From Floccularia luteovirens (taxonomy: Eukaryota > Basidiomycota > Agaricomycetes > Agaricales > Squamanitaceae), in contig VSJF01000007.1 of assembly GCA_009739215.1 (NCBI GenBank), positions 1,851,072-1,915,071 of the forward strand: a stretch of DNA of 64,000 nucleotides, written 5' to 3'. A model generated the notes under the pieces. The model saw nothing but the letters and a program-made list of their open reading frames with translations, searched no databases and was not told the DNA's origin. The first letter of the stretch is position 1. Each line of letters opens with the position of its first letter. The position numbers and the translations under genes were made by a program. This document shows positions 48,568 through 60,124 of this stretch, in pieces.

Positions 48568-49772
48568 TTATTCTTTAGAGAAAGTAAGCTTCAGTGCGCC
48601 CCTCACGCTCCAACCCTTTAGTGTTTCGATTATGAGCTTTGTCACCGTATGTTTCACTACTTTATCGTCCACTTCGCTAGTAATTATGAAGTGTATTAAA
48701 GAAAGATTTCTAAACCTCGCTGCAGATAATATTTCAGAAATTCTGCGAAGAAACGGTTGGTCGAGAAAGAACTGCCTGGAAGATGCGAATTTAACTTCTA
48801 AAATTCTGAGAGATGGCCCAGGTAATTGAGATAAAACATGTGGGATCCATGGGAGGAGAGAAAGCACACGAGTAGAAGACCCCATACGCAAAGACCTAAT
48901 CGAGGTTATATTTATAAGATCTAAGGATGACAGAACATCATCGGAGAGAATATCTGTAATCGGCCGCATGTCAATTGTTTAGCCAGGTAAAATGGAGGAA
49001 GATGTCACGGACTGTGGAACTCAGACATTAGCTCCAGACTATGGATATAAGGACCTATTTCGGAAAATAGCGATGTGATGCTTCGACTTTGAACGAAGGT
49101 CCTGGCTCCTATGTTATGAAGGTCGTCACAGGTGATTGGCAAGTTATAAGCCTGGCGGGTCCACTTCATCGTCCGTTGGACCAATCGGTTCTCAAGGATC
49201 CTTAAGGATAGACTGTATGAGCCCGGTGGAGGTCGCAGAGAAAGAGGAGATGAGTTCGGCTCTGCAGAAAAAGGTCCCACGTCCTGAAAAGAGACATGTT
49301 GCAAGCGAGGGAAGGCTTTGAGAAACTTGTTGAAGTCTTTTGATAATTCAAAATGACCATGCGAAAATTCAATGGAGGTGATGGTCTTAAAACCAGTGTT
49401 TGCAAACAGTGGGATGATCTGGGTTCCTAAACGTGAAAACTTGATGCTTGTGACAGATCCAGAGACCGAGAGATATCTTAAGATGGTGTGTAGGGCGGTT
49501 CGCTGGCTGGCGTTCCAAGACAATTCGCTTGTAGAACGACTTAAAAAAACGCGGCGTACTTGAGGTACAATCACGGCGGTCGAACAAGGTATTAAAAGAA
49601 ATCCGGCAAATACAGAGACCGACGATGGGGTCAGTTTAATTGAGGCAAATGAGTGGTAATAGCTGCGCCAACGCCAATACTTGCACACGAGGCTCAACGT
49701 AGTAAGCATACGTTTGTCCTGGCCGAATTGGTCGATAATAGCTTCTTGTAGTTCCACTGGTAGGAGCACCAT
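48568..49772 (-). CDS. F-box protein
   Basis: The N-terminus MVLLPVELQEAIIDQF and TLSLVCKYWRWRSYYHSF is a typical Agaricomycete F-box. Exons 49772-49013 and 48953-48568 join across a 59-nt intron (weak GTCCGT donor, good ACAG acceptor), restoring LELMSEFHNILSDDVLSSL and about 381 residues in total. The body has the usual irregular beta-strand/leucine pattern (SITSLFSEIGPYIHSLEL, ITSIRSLRMGSSTRVLSLL, SLRILEVKFASS). It is likely a substrate receptor of an SCF ubiquitin ligase; the substrate is unknown. It lies convergent to the 3' side of Ku70. If the intron is not used, the protein ends just after the SEFHSP segment. Confidence 0.75.
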
Positions 49773-50469
49773 ATTCTGCTATAGTGCCAGGAGCTTAGCC
49801 TTTTTGAATACAAACAGACAGCATTTCGCTTACCGGAATACGGCAATGACCCAGCAGATATGGTTGCTATTGCTGTCCTTGAGGCGGTTAATTTATAATT
49901 TATGTTTATGAGAAACCACAATTTTATAGCTTTGAGCAAGCGCCTATCTGATTGATACATATATTACAGTGTTCCTCAACTGTTCCTTGTACAATCAAAT
50001 AACGATGGTCTGCGTCCGTGACATTTTGCTGAACAGCCAGCAGGTGACAGACAGGAGACCGAGAGCAGAGGGTAACGGATGTATTCCGAGGAATTATTGA
50101 ATAGCCTGTCCACCATGTTTGATAGGTATATGGAGCTGGTTGTTCATCCTGAGTCACGGTTGATCTAGAATCAGGTTGGCATGTTGGTGGATGACACCAA
50201 TTGATAAATATTGGAATGATCTGTACGATGTTTGATCACTCCAAAGGGTATTATGCATTGACAGCCATCACGGAGAATGTTTCGAGCTGAACGTCTCCCT
50301 TAAAATTTTATGGTGACAACAAACGTCCGGGAGTTGAAGTAGTTTCCGATTTTTGGGGTTCCGTCCTGACTTTGTAAGCAACAGCTGACATAACAGCATC
50401 TTATCTGATTCAGACAGTCAGTCAGAACATAGGAAATTTCTAACATTAACATTAACATTAACAATAACC
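49773..50469. other. Intergenic, promoter of the glutaredoxin gene
   Basis: AT-rich. It ends in a short tandem repeat of TAACAT (50441-50464, about four units) directly before the glutaredoxin start codon, probably in its 5' leader. No gene seen. Confidence 0.5.
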
Positions 50470-51346
50470 ATGTCAAATTTTCATACAATCACTTCCACAA
50501 GTCATTTACAACAACTTCTTTCTCAAGATTTAACCCGTGTCTCCCTGATTAACTTTTGGGCTCCATGGGCAGAACCCTGCAAACAAATGAACGAGGTCGT
50601 AGCTGAACTTGCCAAGAAACACCCCACGGTTCTCGTCCTCCAGGTGCGGAAATTGTTCGATAACTCGGGACCACTATTAATCATACCTTAGGTTGAAGCT
50701 GAGGACCAAGCTGATATTGCTGAATCCTTTGACATAGAAGCAGTACCGTCCTTTGTAATCCTCCGAGTATGTCATATGAAATTTCCACTTAGTGCAACAT
50801 GCTAATGTTCTGCTTAGGGCCACACCCTCTTACAACGTATTTCTGGTGCTGACGCCCCCGCATTAACTCAGTCGCTTGCAAAACATGCCTCTATACCTGT
50901 TTATAACCCTCTTTCCCGAACCGACCAATCACCCGAAAAGGCATCTTCGATCGTTCCATCCGCACTCCAAGACAATGCACAATCGGAAGAAGAGTTGGAG
51001 AAGAGATTGAGATCGTTGATGAACCAAAGCAAAGTTGTGCTGTTTATGAAAGGTAACCCTGGAGCGCCACGTTGCGGATTTTCACGCAAAATCTCGACAC
51101 TTCTGAAAGAAAAGGACATTCAATTTTCTCACTTCGATATTCTGACCGATGAAAGTGTAAGGCAAGGTGAGTTTGTACGAAATATGTTTGGGTAGCACAT
51201 GATTCTTACCTGTCATGACAGGTCTGAAAAAATTGAATGATTGGCCCACATTCCCACAGCTCATTGTGAATGGCGAGCTAGTCGGTGGTTTGGATATTGT
51301 CCAGGAGATGGCAGAAAGCGGAGAACTTACAGCAATTACTGCGTAA
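50470..51346 (+). CDS. grx4: Multidomain monothiol glutaredoxin (Grx3/Grx4 type)
   Basis: Cytosolic/nuclear iron-sulfur trafficking protein. Exons 50470-50643, 50692-50766, 50818-51169 and 51222-51346 give about 241 residues. The N-terminal thioredoxin-like domain has an altered active site WAEPCKQM in place of WCGPC and also [20 protein letters not shown] and [19 protein letters not shown] linker is followed by the glutaredoxin domain: [28 protein letters not shown] with the monothiol CGFS, and [34 protein letters not shown]. In yeast this pair of domains binds a bridging [2Fe-2S] cluster and signals iron status to Aft1 or to iron GATA repressors in other fungi. One Trx and one Grx domain are present, the fungal arrangement. 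Intact. Confidence 0.95.
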
Positions 51347-54300
51347 ACGGTACAGTAAGTCATAACTCAAATGTAGGCTTTATGCTAAATTGAGGGGTGT
51401 TAGGTTGTGGGGATTTGTATAATTTTGGCGCTATTGTCAACTATTGATTACTTGTCATTAGTGTGGATGTGCGTAGAGGGCGACGAAAAGAAAGAAAAAA
51501 AATCAGATCTTATGATTCGCAACGTCCTTTGCCTACTCATGTTACTCAGCAACTCGATCACACCTTGTTTCTAATCCAAGGCAAAACAATCCTGAATTGT
51601 GGGTTGCACAAGATGGGAGACATGTTTCTGCTTCAACATTCCTTTCCCTCTACCGACACAAACACTAGGCTTGTTTCAGTTCGATAAGCCTGTCATCTGA
51701 TGAGCCTGTGACATGATGTCGCAATACTTTACTAAGCCGGCCGAAATACCTTTTAGATATTGAATTCGTTACCTGGTGGTTTCTGGTGATTGCGAAGAAA
51801 TAGTGAATGATCACGCTGAGTACTAGTTTTGTGTCTATTTTCGGGAAACTGAATTGAATGCTAACAAAGTTTATTCACGCTCCACAAATATCCTCTCCCA
51901 TGATCGTGGAAATATCTCGACAATGTGTAACTATCATACAATTCCCTTGATATCTCAATTGAGTGCAACGTACACAGGCTCCCACTAATGCCTGAATGAT
52001 CATGAGTAGCGGAATAAGCTCAACGCCCCGAAGCCACCTTTGTAATCTCTTCCCGCGCTCTCCCCCGCAGCCGCCGGTAAATTCACTTCTCCTGGCAAAA
52101 CATAGTTCAAACATTGAACAGGATATTCAACATGGGATTTAGCTTGCAACAGAGCGTATTTTTCTCATGTACCTCTTACAAAATATGTTCTACTGACTAC
52201 TTTGTACCTGATCAACCAGTCCATCATCCAGGAACACGGCGGAATCTGGTATGTGTCGTGAACGACGACTATGGTTAGCATTCACCCATGACATTCCTGT
52301 ACACGGTTATCGAAATTAAGGCCCTGAGCTGGCTTGATACCTCTCGACCTCGTTACCATAATCTTTACAGTTTTCTCATGATCGATTCAATGCTAATACA
52401 TTTCCTGGCTAAAAAAGCTCGAAATGTTGGTTCAGTCTATTCGCAATTAGCCGAAATCGTTGGCTCCAAAGCGGCATTGACGATGGCTGTGTGCATTTAA
52501 AAATGCACCCCTTCCTCGTGTGTGTGGCTTCTGCCTTGTCAACATTCAGTGGGATGCATTACTTTTCAAGTGGAGACTTGTCTTTTAAATCATTACGGCG
52601 GAACATAAACATAAGGGTTAACCAATAGTTTATTGTAGTCGCGGTACCGACTTGGTATGAAGGTTTTTAATTTGGGGTATTCACCGCTTACGCGACCAAT
52701 TGTAATTTGATATTCGATTTGAATGAGGCTGTTCAAGTGAATCGTACACCCTTTTAGGTGATCAACCTTTTCTGACGTGGCGCTTTTATTGTCATACAGA
52801 ACGGAACGCGGAATTCCTGCGCGTCCATTCAGGAAAAACCTCTCGGAGTGATTGATATTCTGTCCCTATCGATGCCTCCAGATGGAATAGAAGGACAATA
52901 CAATTGTTAAGCAGAAGACCACCTGTCGGGATATATTTATGCACATTTCTGGGCACAAGTGCTCACCTGACGATTTATTTGCATGTGAGTCGAGATGTCG
53001 TGTTTCCAGTTAAAGACAAACGCTATATTGGCGCGTTGGAGTGCCCTGAGAAAGAATTCATTTCGATTTAGAACAAGTGCCTCTAAGAACCCGTCGGTAT
53101 TTCGTCTCTGGGGGATCTCGGCCCATGGAATGTCGTGTGTTCTGGCTTTTCTCGGCCGAGCTTCTACGGTTAAAAATTATGGCGAATGCAATCAATGTCG
53201 TGCGCGCAATCACTCTAGTCTCCTAAAATTTCCCACTAGACCCATGGTCTACTGCCAAACACTTACGGCACTTGTGCTCACGTTGTGATTCTAACGATAA
53301 TAACAGAACTGTTCCAGTGTTCGTTTTAATCAGAAACGATCGGTGGAATCTCGGTGGGATCAAACGCAGGGATACCAGGTTTCTCATAATTTCTCCAGTC
53401 TATCATGAGCGTAAGGGTTCTTTGCTGGCTAAATCGCACCAAACCAAGTGCAACTGCTTGGGGTCCACTTTCTCAGAAGCTGTCTATCAGGCATTGCTTT
53501 GGAGGTACCGCTATCAGAACATACCAGGTTGATGGATGGTTGATCTCTAATCCACTTCTCGAATCTTTGACAGAGTCTTCTATGCACTCCGGCCCTTTAC
53601 CGAAAATTGTGTGAGGACGGAGTTCGTTCATGAAGACTCTTGGCTTATTATTGGAACAATCTGAGCTCGCAATATCAGCGCAATGTCATGTTTTAGCTTA
53701 TTGGAAGCTCAGCCATTAAAATTTCTCTCTGGAACAAATTCTCGACAACAACTAAGAGGATTCATGGCAGTGGCAGCCTCATATCGTGGACTCCTCGGTG
53801 CTGCATCGTGATTGGTACGATAGCAGTTGATAACGCAAGTCTGACGACAAAAATCTCGAGATATTTCTTAGCTTGATATGCCCCTGGGTAAAATTGTGTA
53901 GTATCGTTGTTAATGGTATTTATCATCGCTGTTGGAGGTATTTGTGTGACATTTCTGTCGTGGTCACATAGTTGTAACAGGTTTTATTCTTGGCCATCTA
54001 TTAACCATCGCTTTTCCAGTTGTATGTATACGGAGTCTCGGAGCGTGAAGTGCTCCATGATATACCTCGTATTCCCTGAATTTTTTGACCTTGATAGATA
54101 TGATACTTTGATATGTACTTGTCACGGAGCTATTGATAAATTGATCTAGAATTTAACTATAGCGAACCGGACTACGCATCCGCTACGATTTCGACAGGTT
54201 AAACATAGATTAATACCGACATTGCTGTAAGAAAGTATATGTAAATATAATTGCCGCCCAGGAACAACTTCTGTCCTCTAACTACAATCTTGGTGCTGCT

Positions 54301-55107
54301 CCATTTTTGACGCGGTGAATCCTCATATTCGCCGGGCTCAAGTTTACAATCACCGTTATAATGCTTGCTGGACTACATAGGTGCACTTTTGTGATACATC
54401 AAACATATTTCATCCCGTATTCAGCTTTCCGGTCAACGCGCATCACCGTCTCCAGTATTTGTTACATCAATATGATTTGCATTGTCGCTGTCTCCTACAA
54501 GCATCGCTGCATTGTACATATGTAGGGCTCAGTGGCAGCCATCCACAACTACCAACCTTGATTGGCAACCAACAGCGCCTGATGATTACTCAAACCTTTT
54601 ATCCATAGAGTTGGCCGCTTCAGGCGGTTTCTTAGCCATGATAATGTCCCTTCGGAATTGGTCACTGTTTCCGGTAGTAGTTACTTCTGTTAGCATATTG
54701 ATTCGGCTGTGTCCTGAGTTCTCCTTGAACTTGAACAACTTCAAGGACATTAATATGAGTATACGATCGAGGTCAGAGTAGGAAAGGACTTGATCCATTT
54801 GTCAACTCACCTCATCATAAAGGCATCCCTTGTGGAACCATACTTTGATTGATTGATGATGAACGTTTGAATGCTGGATTTCATTTAAACCTCTGGACGT
54901 ATATGTTTCGGGTGTGTCTCATTTGGTGTTATGAAATGCATGACAATGAGGTGCTGTAGACGTATGTAAGTTGAACACGTTTACGTCTGAGAGACAGAGG
55001 TAGATGCACGTGACTAGAGATTTTTAATGCCACTTTGGATTGATTCAATAGTTATATCGAACTTGCAGGTGTTGTGTTTCCCAACATTTCTTCTTTCCTT
55101 CTTCCAA
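51347..55107. other. 3.7 kb gene-poor region, nothing recognised
   Basis: Only short frames (longest about 97-99 codons, at 52995-53288 and 54482-54781), none with a domain, a clean intron or a match to other parts of the window. AT-rich and irregular. It could be an old relic zone or contain a non-coding transcript. Confidence 0.4.
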
Positions 55108-55725
55108 ATGACTGCTTCTCAGCTCGTATCAGGTCTCAGTGCTGCAGACATCCACAAAATCATGGCTTCTTCTCGTCGTGTTCTCCTCTTATTAGATATT
55201 CAAGTCGCCATGTTAGATGCTCCTCCCGTTGGTGTCCCAGCTTCTCATATCGTCCGAAACAATCTGGCTAGAATCCTCGCTCACGCACGTAACGCGAAAC
55301 CCATTCCTTTAATCGTTCATATTCGTAACACTGGTGACGTCGGTGAACCTGATGAACCTGAAACGCCTGGCTGGCAGCTAATCTTCCCACCGCTTTCCTC
55401 TGAGATTGTTATTGATAAATTGAAGAACAATGCTTTTGCCGGTACTTCTCTGGGCGAAATCATTCCCAATGATGCTGAAATTGTTGTCGCTGGCTTCCAA
55501 ACTGATTACTCGATTAGAGCCACTTGTAGTGCGGCGTTGGGGAGAGGGAACGAGGTTCTCTTGATCCGAGGTGCGCATGCGACGTATGATCGCATCGAGG
55601 TTTTACATGGTGGTGGTATCACCCCCGCTCATAGGATCGAGGCTGAGATAGAATCTGAACTGGAGGAGGCCGGGGTACATTTGTTGGATATGAAAGATGT
55701 TCCGGGCATTTTCACTGATCGGTGA
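55108..55725 (+). CDS. Isochorismatase-like hydrolase fold protein
   Basis: Single exon of 205 residues from ATG 55108 (MTASQLVSGLSAADIHKIM). An earlier ATG at 55027 would add a hydrophobic leader of doubtful use. The fold is visible: RRVLLLLDIQVAMLD with the catalytic Asp (about residue 31), then PIPLIVHIRNTGD, VIDKLKNNAFAGTSL with the Lys (about residue 112), then IVVAGFQTDYSIRATCSAAL, LLIRGAHATYD and LLDMKDVPGIF. In the family, the residue after the TD-x stretch is the nucleophilic Cys; here it is Ser (YSIRATC), with another Cys five residues later. It may have altered chemistry or use the other Cys. Function unknown. Confidence 0.8.
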   Translation: MTASQLVSGLSAADIHKIMASSRRVLLLLDIQVAMLDAPPVGVPASHIVRNNLARILAHARNAKPIPLIVHIRNTGDVGEPDEPETPGWQLIFPPLSSEIVIDKLKNNAFAGTSLGEIIPNDAEIVVAGFQTDYSIRATCSAALGRGNEVLLIRGAHATYDRIEVLHGGGITPAHRIEAEIESELEEAGVHLLDMKDVPGIFTDR

Positions 55726-56246
55726 CGTTGGAGTTCTCATTTTTTAAAATTTTTATTCATCGATGGAGGATTCCTCTATCAACCGGGTGAACTCTTCTGA
55801 TTTATCTCCTCTGTTTCATACCTGTCACTAATTCTGTTTCTTTTCGGTAGGCAGGATAGGTGTACCCACCTTGCTCATCTTGTCACCATATTCCCTCCCT
55901 TTCCAATTCCAATTCCAATTTCAGGTATTGGAAACTCCGAGTGAAATATCTGTTTCCATTACTATTATTTTCACTCCACTTGTATCGCTCTGCATAACAA
56001 CATTATTTATCTGTCTTGGCTTTGGGTCCACTTATATATCCATACGTTACAAGAGGTCTTGATTTTTTGTTTCGTTAATGTTTTTGTTGTATACCCATCG
56101 CATTAACTTAAATTTCCTTGCTCCTTTCCCTGGTTAATTGGCAAGTGCAACTCAAAATGAAAAGATGTGTAACTTTTTTTGTACTTTTAAATCATACATA
56201 ATACAAAAAAATATAGCAAACTTTTCAAGAGGTAAAATTCTACCAA
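55726..56246. other. Convergent intergenic spacer
   Basis: AT-rich 3' flanks of two convergent genes, with a short CCAATT repeat (about 55900-55920). Nothing else seen. Confidence 0.5.
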
Positions 56247-58144
56247 TTAATCGTCCTTCTTCGGGCTGACTTTCCTCGCGGGAGGTCCACCAGCTACTGG
56301 ACTACCATTCCCATGATGTGCAAACCCGTTCCCATTTGCGTACAACGGAGTGCCAGGGGCTGATGATGGTATACCCACGCTAGGAATAGCGGGTGAACTT
56401 GGAACTTGACTACCCGCATCCCCTGGTGACAACGGAGAAGGAGCACCTACACGTGGCGAAGCAGGAGGGGGGCCAAATGTACTAGGAGATAATCCTAATC
56501 CAACAATACTGTTCCCTCGGCTATGCATACCAGGGCCAGGGGGAGGTCCAATGGGTGAGACAACACCACCAGGACCCATCGGAGACGGAGGAGGGAAATA
56601 GGGACTTGTTGTAAAAGCAGGCGAAATGGGTGTACCAGCGTAACTCGCGTATGGTGATCCACCACCACCCATTACCAAAGTCTGATCATCTCCACCTTCC
56701 AGGACCCAACCGTTACCTTGTCTAATCATTCTCCCACTCTTCTGTCGAGCCCTAAGATGATTCCCACCCCACTTACCTTTCAAACCAACCTTGGCTCCAG
56801 AAGCTTCAGCAGCCACGATTCCTTGTGCTTGATCCGCTCCGGAAACTACCTCCACGGCCCTGGTGGTTATCCTTATCGCATATCCCATACAAACGAATAC
56901 GCCACCAATCACACCAACACACCGGATTATCAGTTGGATAAAAGTTGTTGTACGTTGGTGAAGGGTTATACTGAGAGGATCTAAATCGAATTTGAAGAAT
57001 ATACCAGGTGTGCCCTGATGGTCCTCGTGCACGCGAGTATAATGGGTAACACTATATTGGTGGGTTTGTAATGGCCTTGAACGAGGTGCGATGTACGTTG
57101 TTGGGACTACATGTAAGAAATATTGGTATGCAACGAAATCTATATTGAAGTGAGTAGATAAGGTAGAACAAAGAAAAGAAAAGAACGTACTGTCGTTGGT
57201 CGCTTCAAACGAGTTGTCCAGTGGCTGAGTTATGTCCGGGAAATAAGGACCAAACGAAAACTCGGTGATTATATGCGAGAGATTCATCTCTACGCAATTA
57301 GATTCAGTTCAACATCTGAATGAGCAGATGCAATACTAACGGCTATGTTCGACATGCTCATAACTCGCATATCCGTGTCCCAGCGTCGTAATATGCAAAT
57401 TCGCTATAATAATTTATGTTGGTCAAAAGCCTAAACCTGTTTCCCAAGAAAAAAGAAATATACCAGTTACTTTCTTCACCTGCAACGAACCGTAGATCCT
57501 ACATGCGCTTCCATCAGGTTGGTGATTGTACGTAGGTTTATATTTCGAATTTGGATTTTGGCGGAATAGAGTAGAGAACAACCCTCTTGATTTACGAGAT
57601 TGGGCAACTGCTTGGGTTGCCGACAGAGATTCTGCGTGTTCCCTTGAGTTAAATAGCACATTAGGAGAAGAAATATAAGAGAGATAGGAGCTTACTTCAG
57701 TTTGGTTGCTTGGCCGATATCGAATGTTGTTCCATCACGTTTGAGACCTCCACTGAGGAACAACCTATCTCCAACGGCATCTCTCAAATCCACGCTCAAA
57801 TCTGCAGTGTTTCAGTGAAGAATCCAAAAGTCAGTCAACAGAAGAGACTCACATTTACACGGCATATTAACCACCAAATCCACATTGACATTCAAAAAAC
57901 TCGCCTTATTACTATCAATACTAAATTCGTAATCTGGCCACCCCCAAATGAACTCTCCAATGTCATTTAGCATCAAAGTGAACGCCATCATCGCGATGAG
58001 GAGGGTCATGAACCCTCTGGATTCTGAGCGCGCTTTGTAGGTGGAAGGTAGTTTTGGGAACGCATCGAATTGGGCGAGTGGTGCAGGGACTACGCCGTCT
58101 AGTTTATTGAGGAGAGATTGCTCTTCTGGTGGTGTTGATGACAT
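56247..58144 (-). CDS. erv41: ERV41/ERGIC2-type COPII cargo receptor
   Basis: Cycles between ER and Golgi as a dimer with Erv46 and helps retrieve escaped ER proteins. ATG 58144 (MSSTPPEEQSLLNKLDGVVP, LAQFDAFPKLPSTYKARSES). TM1 is FMTLLIAMMAFTLMLNDIGE. Exons then give VDLVVNMPCKYLSVDLRDAV, GDRLFLSGGLKRDGTTFD, SACRIYGSLQVKKVT, ANLHITTLGHGYASYEHVEH and NLSHIITEFSFGPYFPDITQ, PLDNSFEATNDS, which is the family signature. TM2 (LIIRCVGVIGGVFVCMGYAI) is followed by an unusually long cytosolic Gly/Pro/Ser-rich tail of about 180 residues, ending in KKDD, a KKXX-type COPI retrieval signal. Several introns, all with good signals. Intact. Confidence 0.93.
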
Positions 58145-58439
58145 TCCCTGTCAACGTGTGTTGATTAGAGACGGAGGAATGCCGCTGGCGTTTTATATAC
58201 TTTTTGATTTTGAATGAGAGGTTTAGTATTAGCTAGAGCTATCTACGTGTCAATTTACTGTTTTGTCCCCGTGATTTCCTTTCAAACCGAAATTTACCCG
58301 TTCTTCCTTTCCAACGACACATTTTGCATGGCTTTTCACTTTTTTTGTCGTCATCGTATTACATGTGGACAAGGATTATCTCTTAGGGTATCTGTCTATT
58401 ACATCGTCTGCAAATAATCTGAATTTAACCCAACTTCAT
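58145..58439. other. Upstream region of the ERV41 gene
   Basis: About 300 bases, T-rich on the plus strand. Promoter of the minus-strand gene, nothing else seen. Confidence 0.5.
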
Positions 58440-58640
58440 TTAATATATCATTCTAGACAGGAAATACGAAATGCTCGATCTTTTGCTCAATCGCAAGTGG
58501 GAGTGCCAGGTCGACAAGTGTCTCAGGTGGTCACTCCAAATCTCTCTAATTCGAACGTCGCTTGATGCGACAATGCTTTGTAGTAGTTCGTCTGCAAAGC
58601 AGTTGTCAAGGCCTGAAACTGCATTATTTTCACGGACATG
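58440..58640 (-). pseudogene. Decayed CRN (Crinkler) C-terminal fragment, inverted
   Basis: Read on the minus strand, this carries ACTGCTTTGCAGAC and AAGCATTGTCGCATCAAGC, corresponding to about 62154-62207 of the intact CRN gene (ITALQTGYYKPLLRNQATF region). It then jumps over about 90 bases to AATTAGAGAGATTTGGAGT (about 62300-62320) and over about 20 more to GACACTTGTCGACCTGGCA and ATTGAGCAAAAGATCGAGCAT (about 62360-62410). The order is kept and the frame broken. It looks like a copy with internal deletions in opposite orientation to the intact gene 1.5 kb away. Confidence 0.8.
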
Positions 58641-60124
58641 GTAATTAAGATAACAGCTAAGCCCTTCAAACCTGGAAGGCCAACCAGACAAACAAAAACT
58701 GACATAAGATAGCGACACATATAGGTACTCCTTGACAGAGCCAGAGTTGTTTGCAGGTTGGGAAAATGCGTTGGGGTTGAACTTGGGCCGTCGGGTCGGC
58801 AACCAAGTGAGTGAACTTGGTCAAGATTCGAGAATCGCGTATGATTTTACGGCTTGTACGGGATGGTTCACCTCAGACGCGAGTATCGGCTGGATCAGAG
58901 GTGCTTCATTTTTTCGGCGATGATGTGTTAACATCTTTACAAGACATACTACTGTGACAGATGCTCTATATTCCCTTGCAACTTTCTCCTGACCGCGTTG
59001 TTTCTGTAGAACGTATGTCATTATTCTGAAAAATTGCTCACTTTGTCACCGCCCCAAAATGACTTCCAAAGCTGAGGTTGACATTGTCACCCACCGTGTG
59101 TGCCAGTCAGAGAAAATTTTGTCAAGGCATACCAGTCCCTCCAAAAAAGATATACGAGATCATATCAAAGGTTTCCAGTGGAGATGACCGTTTGGGAGCA
59201 GTTTGTTATACTTGCTACTGTGAGAATTTTGCTCACATTTTTTGTCTGGCAGAACTCAACAAATGTAATTGTACAGAACTGAATGACCGACCGGGCAACT
59301 TGAAGAAGAAAGGGTGAAATGTACGTAGGATCAGGAGTCAGGTTGGTATGTGTTACCCATCTCCCATTCTTTTCCACTGTACCCATCTTCCCCAAGGGAA
59401 TGAACAATCACATGGAAAGATGGAGAGGTTTGTGGTGTTAACTGATATCCAACCCTTTGGCCAGCTAGTCTATTGCTGAAATATTTGTCAATCAAGCAAG
59501 ACGTCAAATATGGATTTTGCGGGGATATCCGACCTTCATCGAATTCCACAGCATCCCAGTCTATCCCGGTGTCATTTTCTGAGGAGGGCTTAAAGAGTGA
59601 GTACAAAGACAAAGACATCATTCATACCGGGGAATGGCTGGACTTGCATGTCAAGGCTCTACTGAAGCTATATGTTGTTACTTTTAGTAAAGATGGGTCT
59701 GTTGATGAGGTTTTCGAGCAGGCACGGAAGAAAGTGGGTGAATAGCTCGAGGATCTTTATACTGACATGGAGCTCCGGCAGGGTAAGATGCAGGCTGAGA
59801 AGCTCAGGCGCCGCTGGCCGTTGGTTGACGGGAAGTTTACCTTATGTTTTTGTTTTTCTCCTCTAATGTGCCATCAACCTGAGTTACTTATGTAATGTAG
59901 TTAGGAAAACTCATTTCAAGTATTTCTGTTCTTCTTGTCTCACTGTTGTTTAGTTGTAGTATATACTGTATCCTTGTTGAATCAATGCACAACCTCTCGG
60001 GCTGAGCGCTGAAAGTGTTCAAAATGTGGGAACACTAGTGAGTACTGTATTTCTTCCGAAAAGGCAGTGTGACTGACATGTCACAAGCTATCACTTTCCT
60101 TCATTCAATACTGCAGCTGCCGAC
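58641..60124. other. Degenerate subtelomeric zone, possible gene relic
   Basis: Broken short frames on the plus strand that could belong to one decayed gene: MTSKAEVDIVTHRV (59058), then ENFVKAYQSLQKRY and MTVWEQFVILATV in another frame (about 59105-59230), then EWLDLHVKALLKLY and DEVFEQARKKVGE (about 59630-59745), followed after a stop by LYTDMELRQGKMQAEKLRRR. The helical, charged pattern suggests a former coding region, but I recognise no family and no CRN similarity here. Confidence 0.35.
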
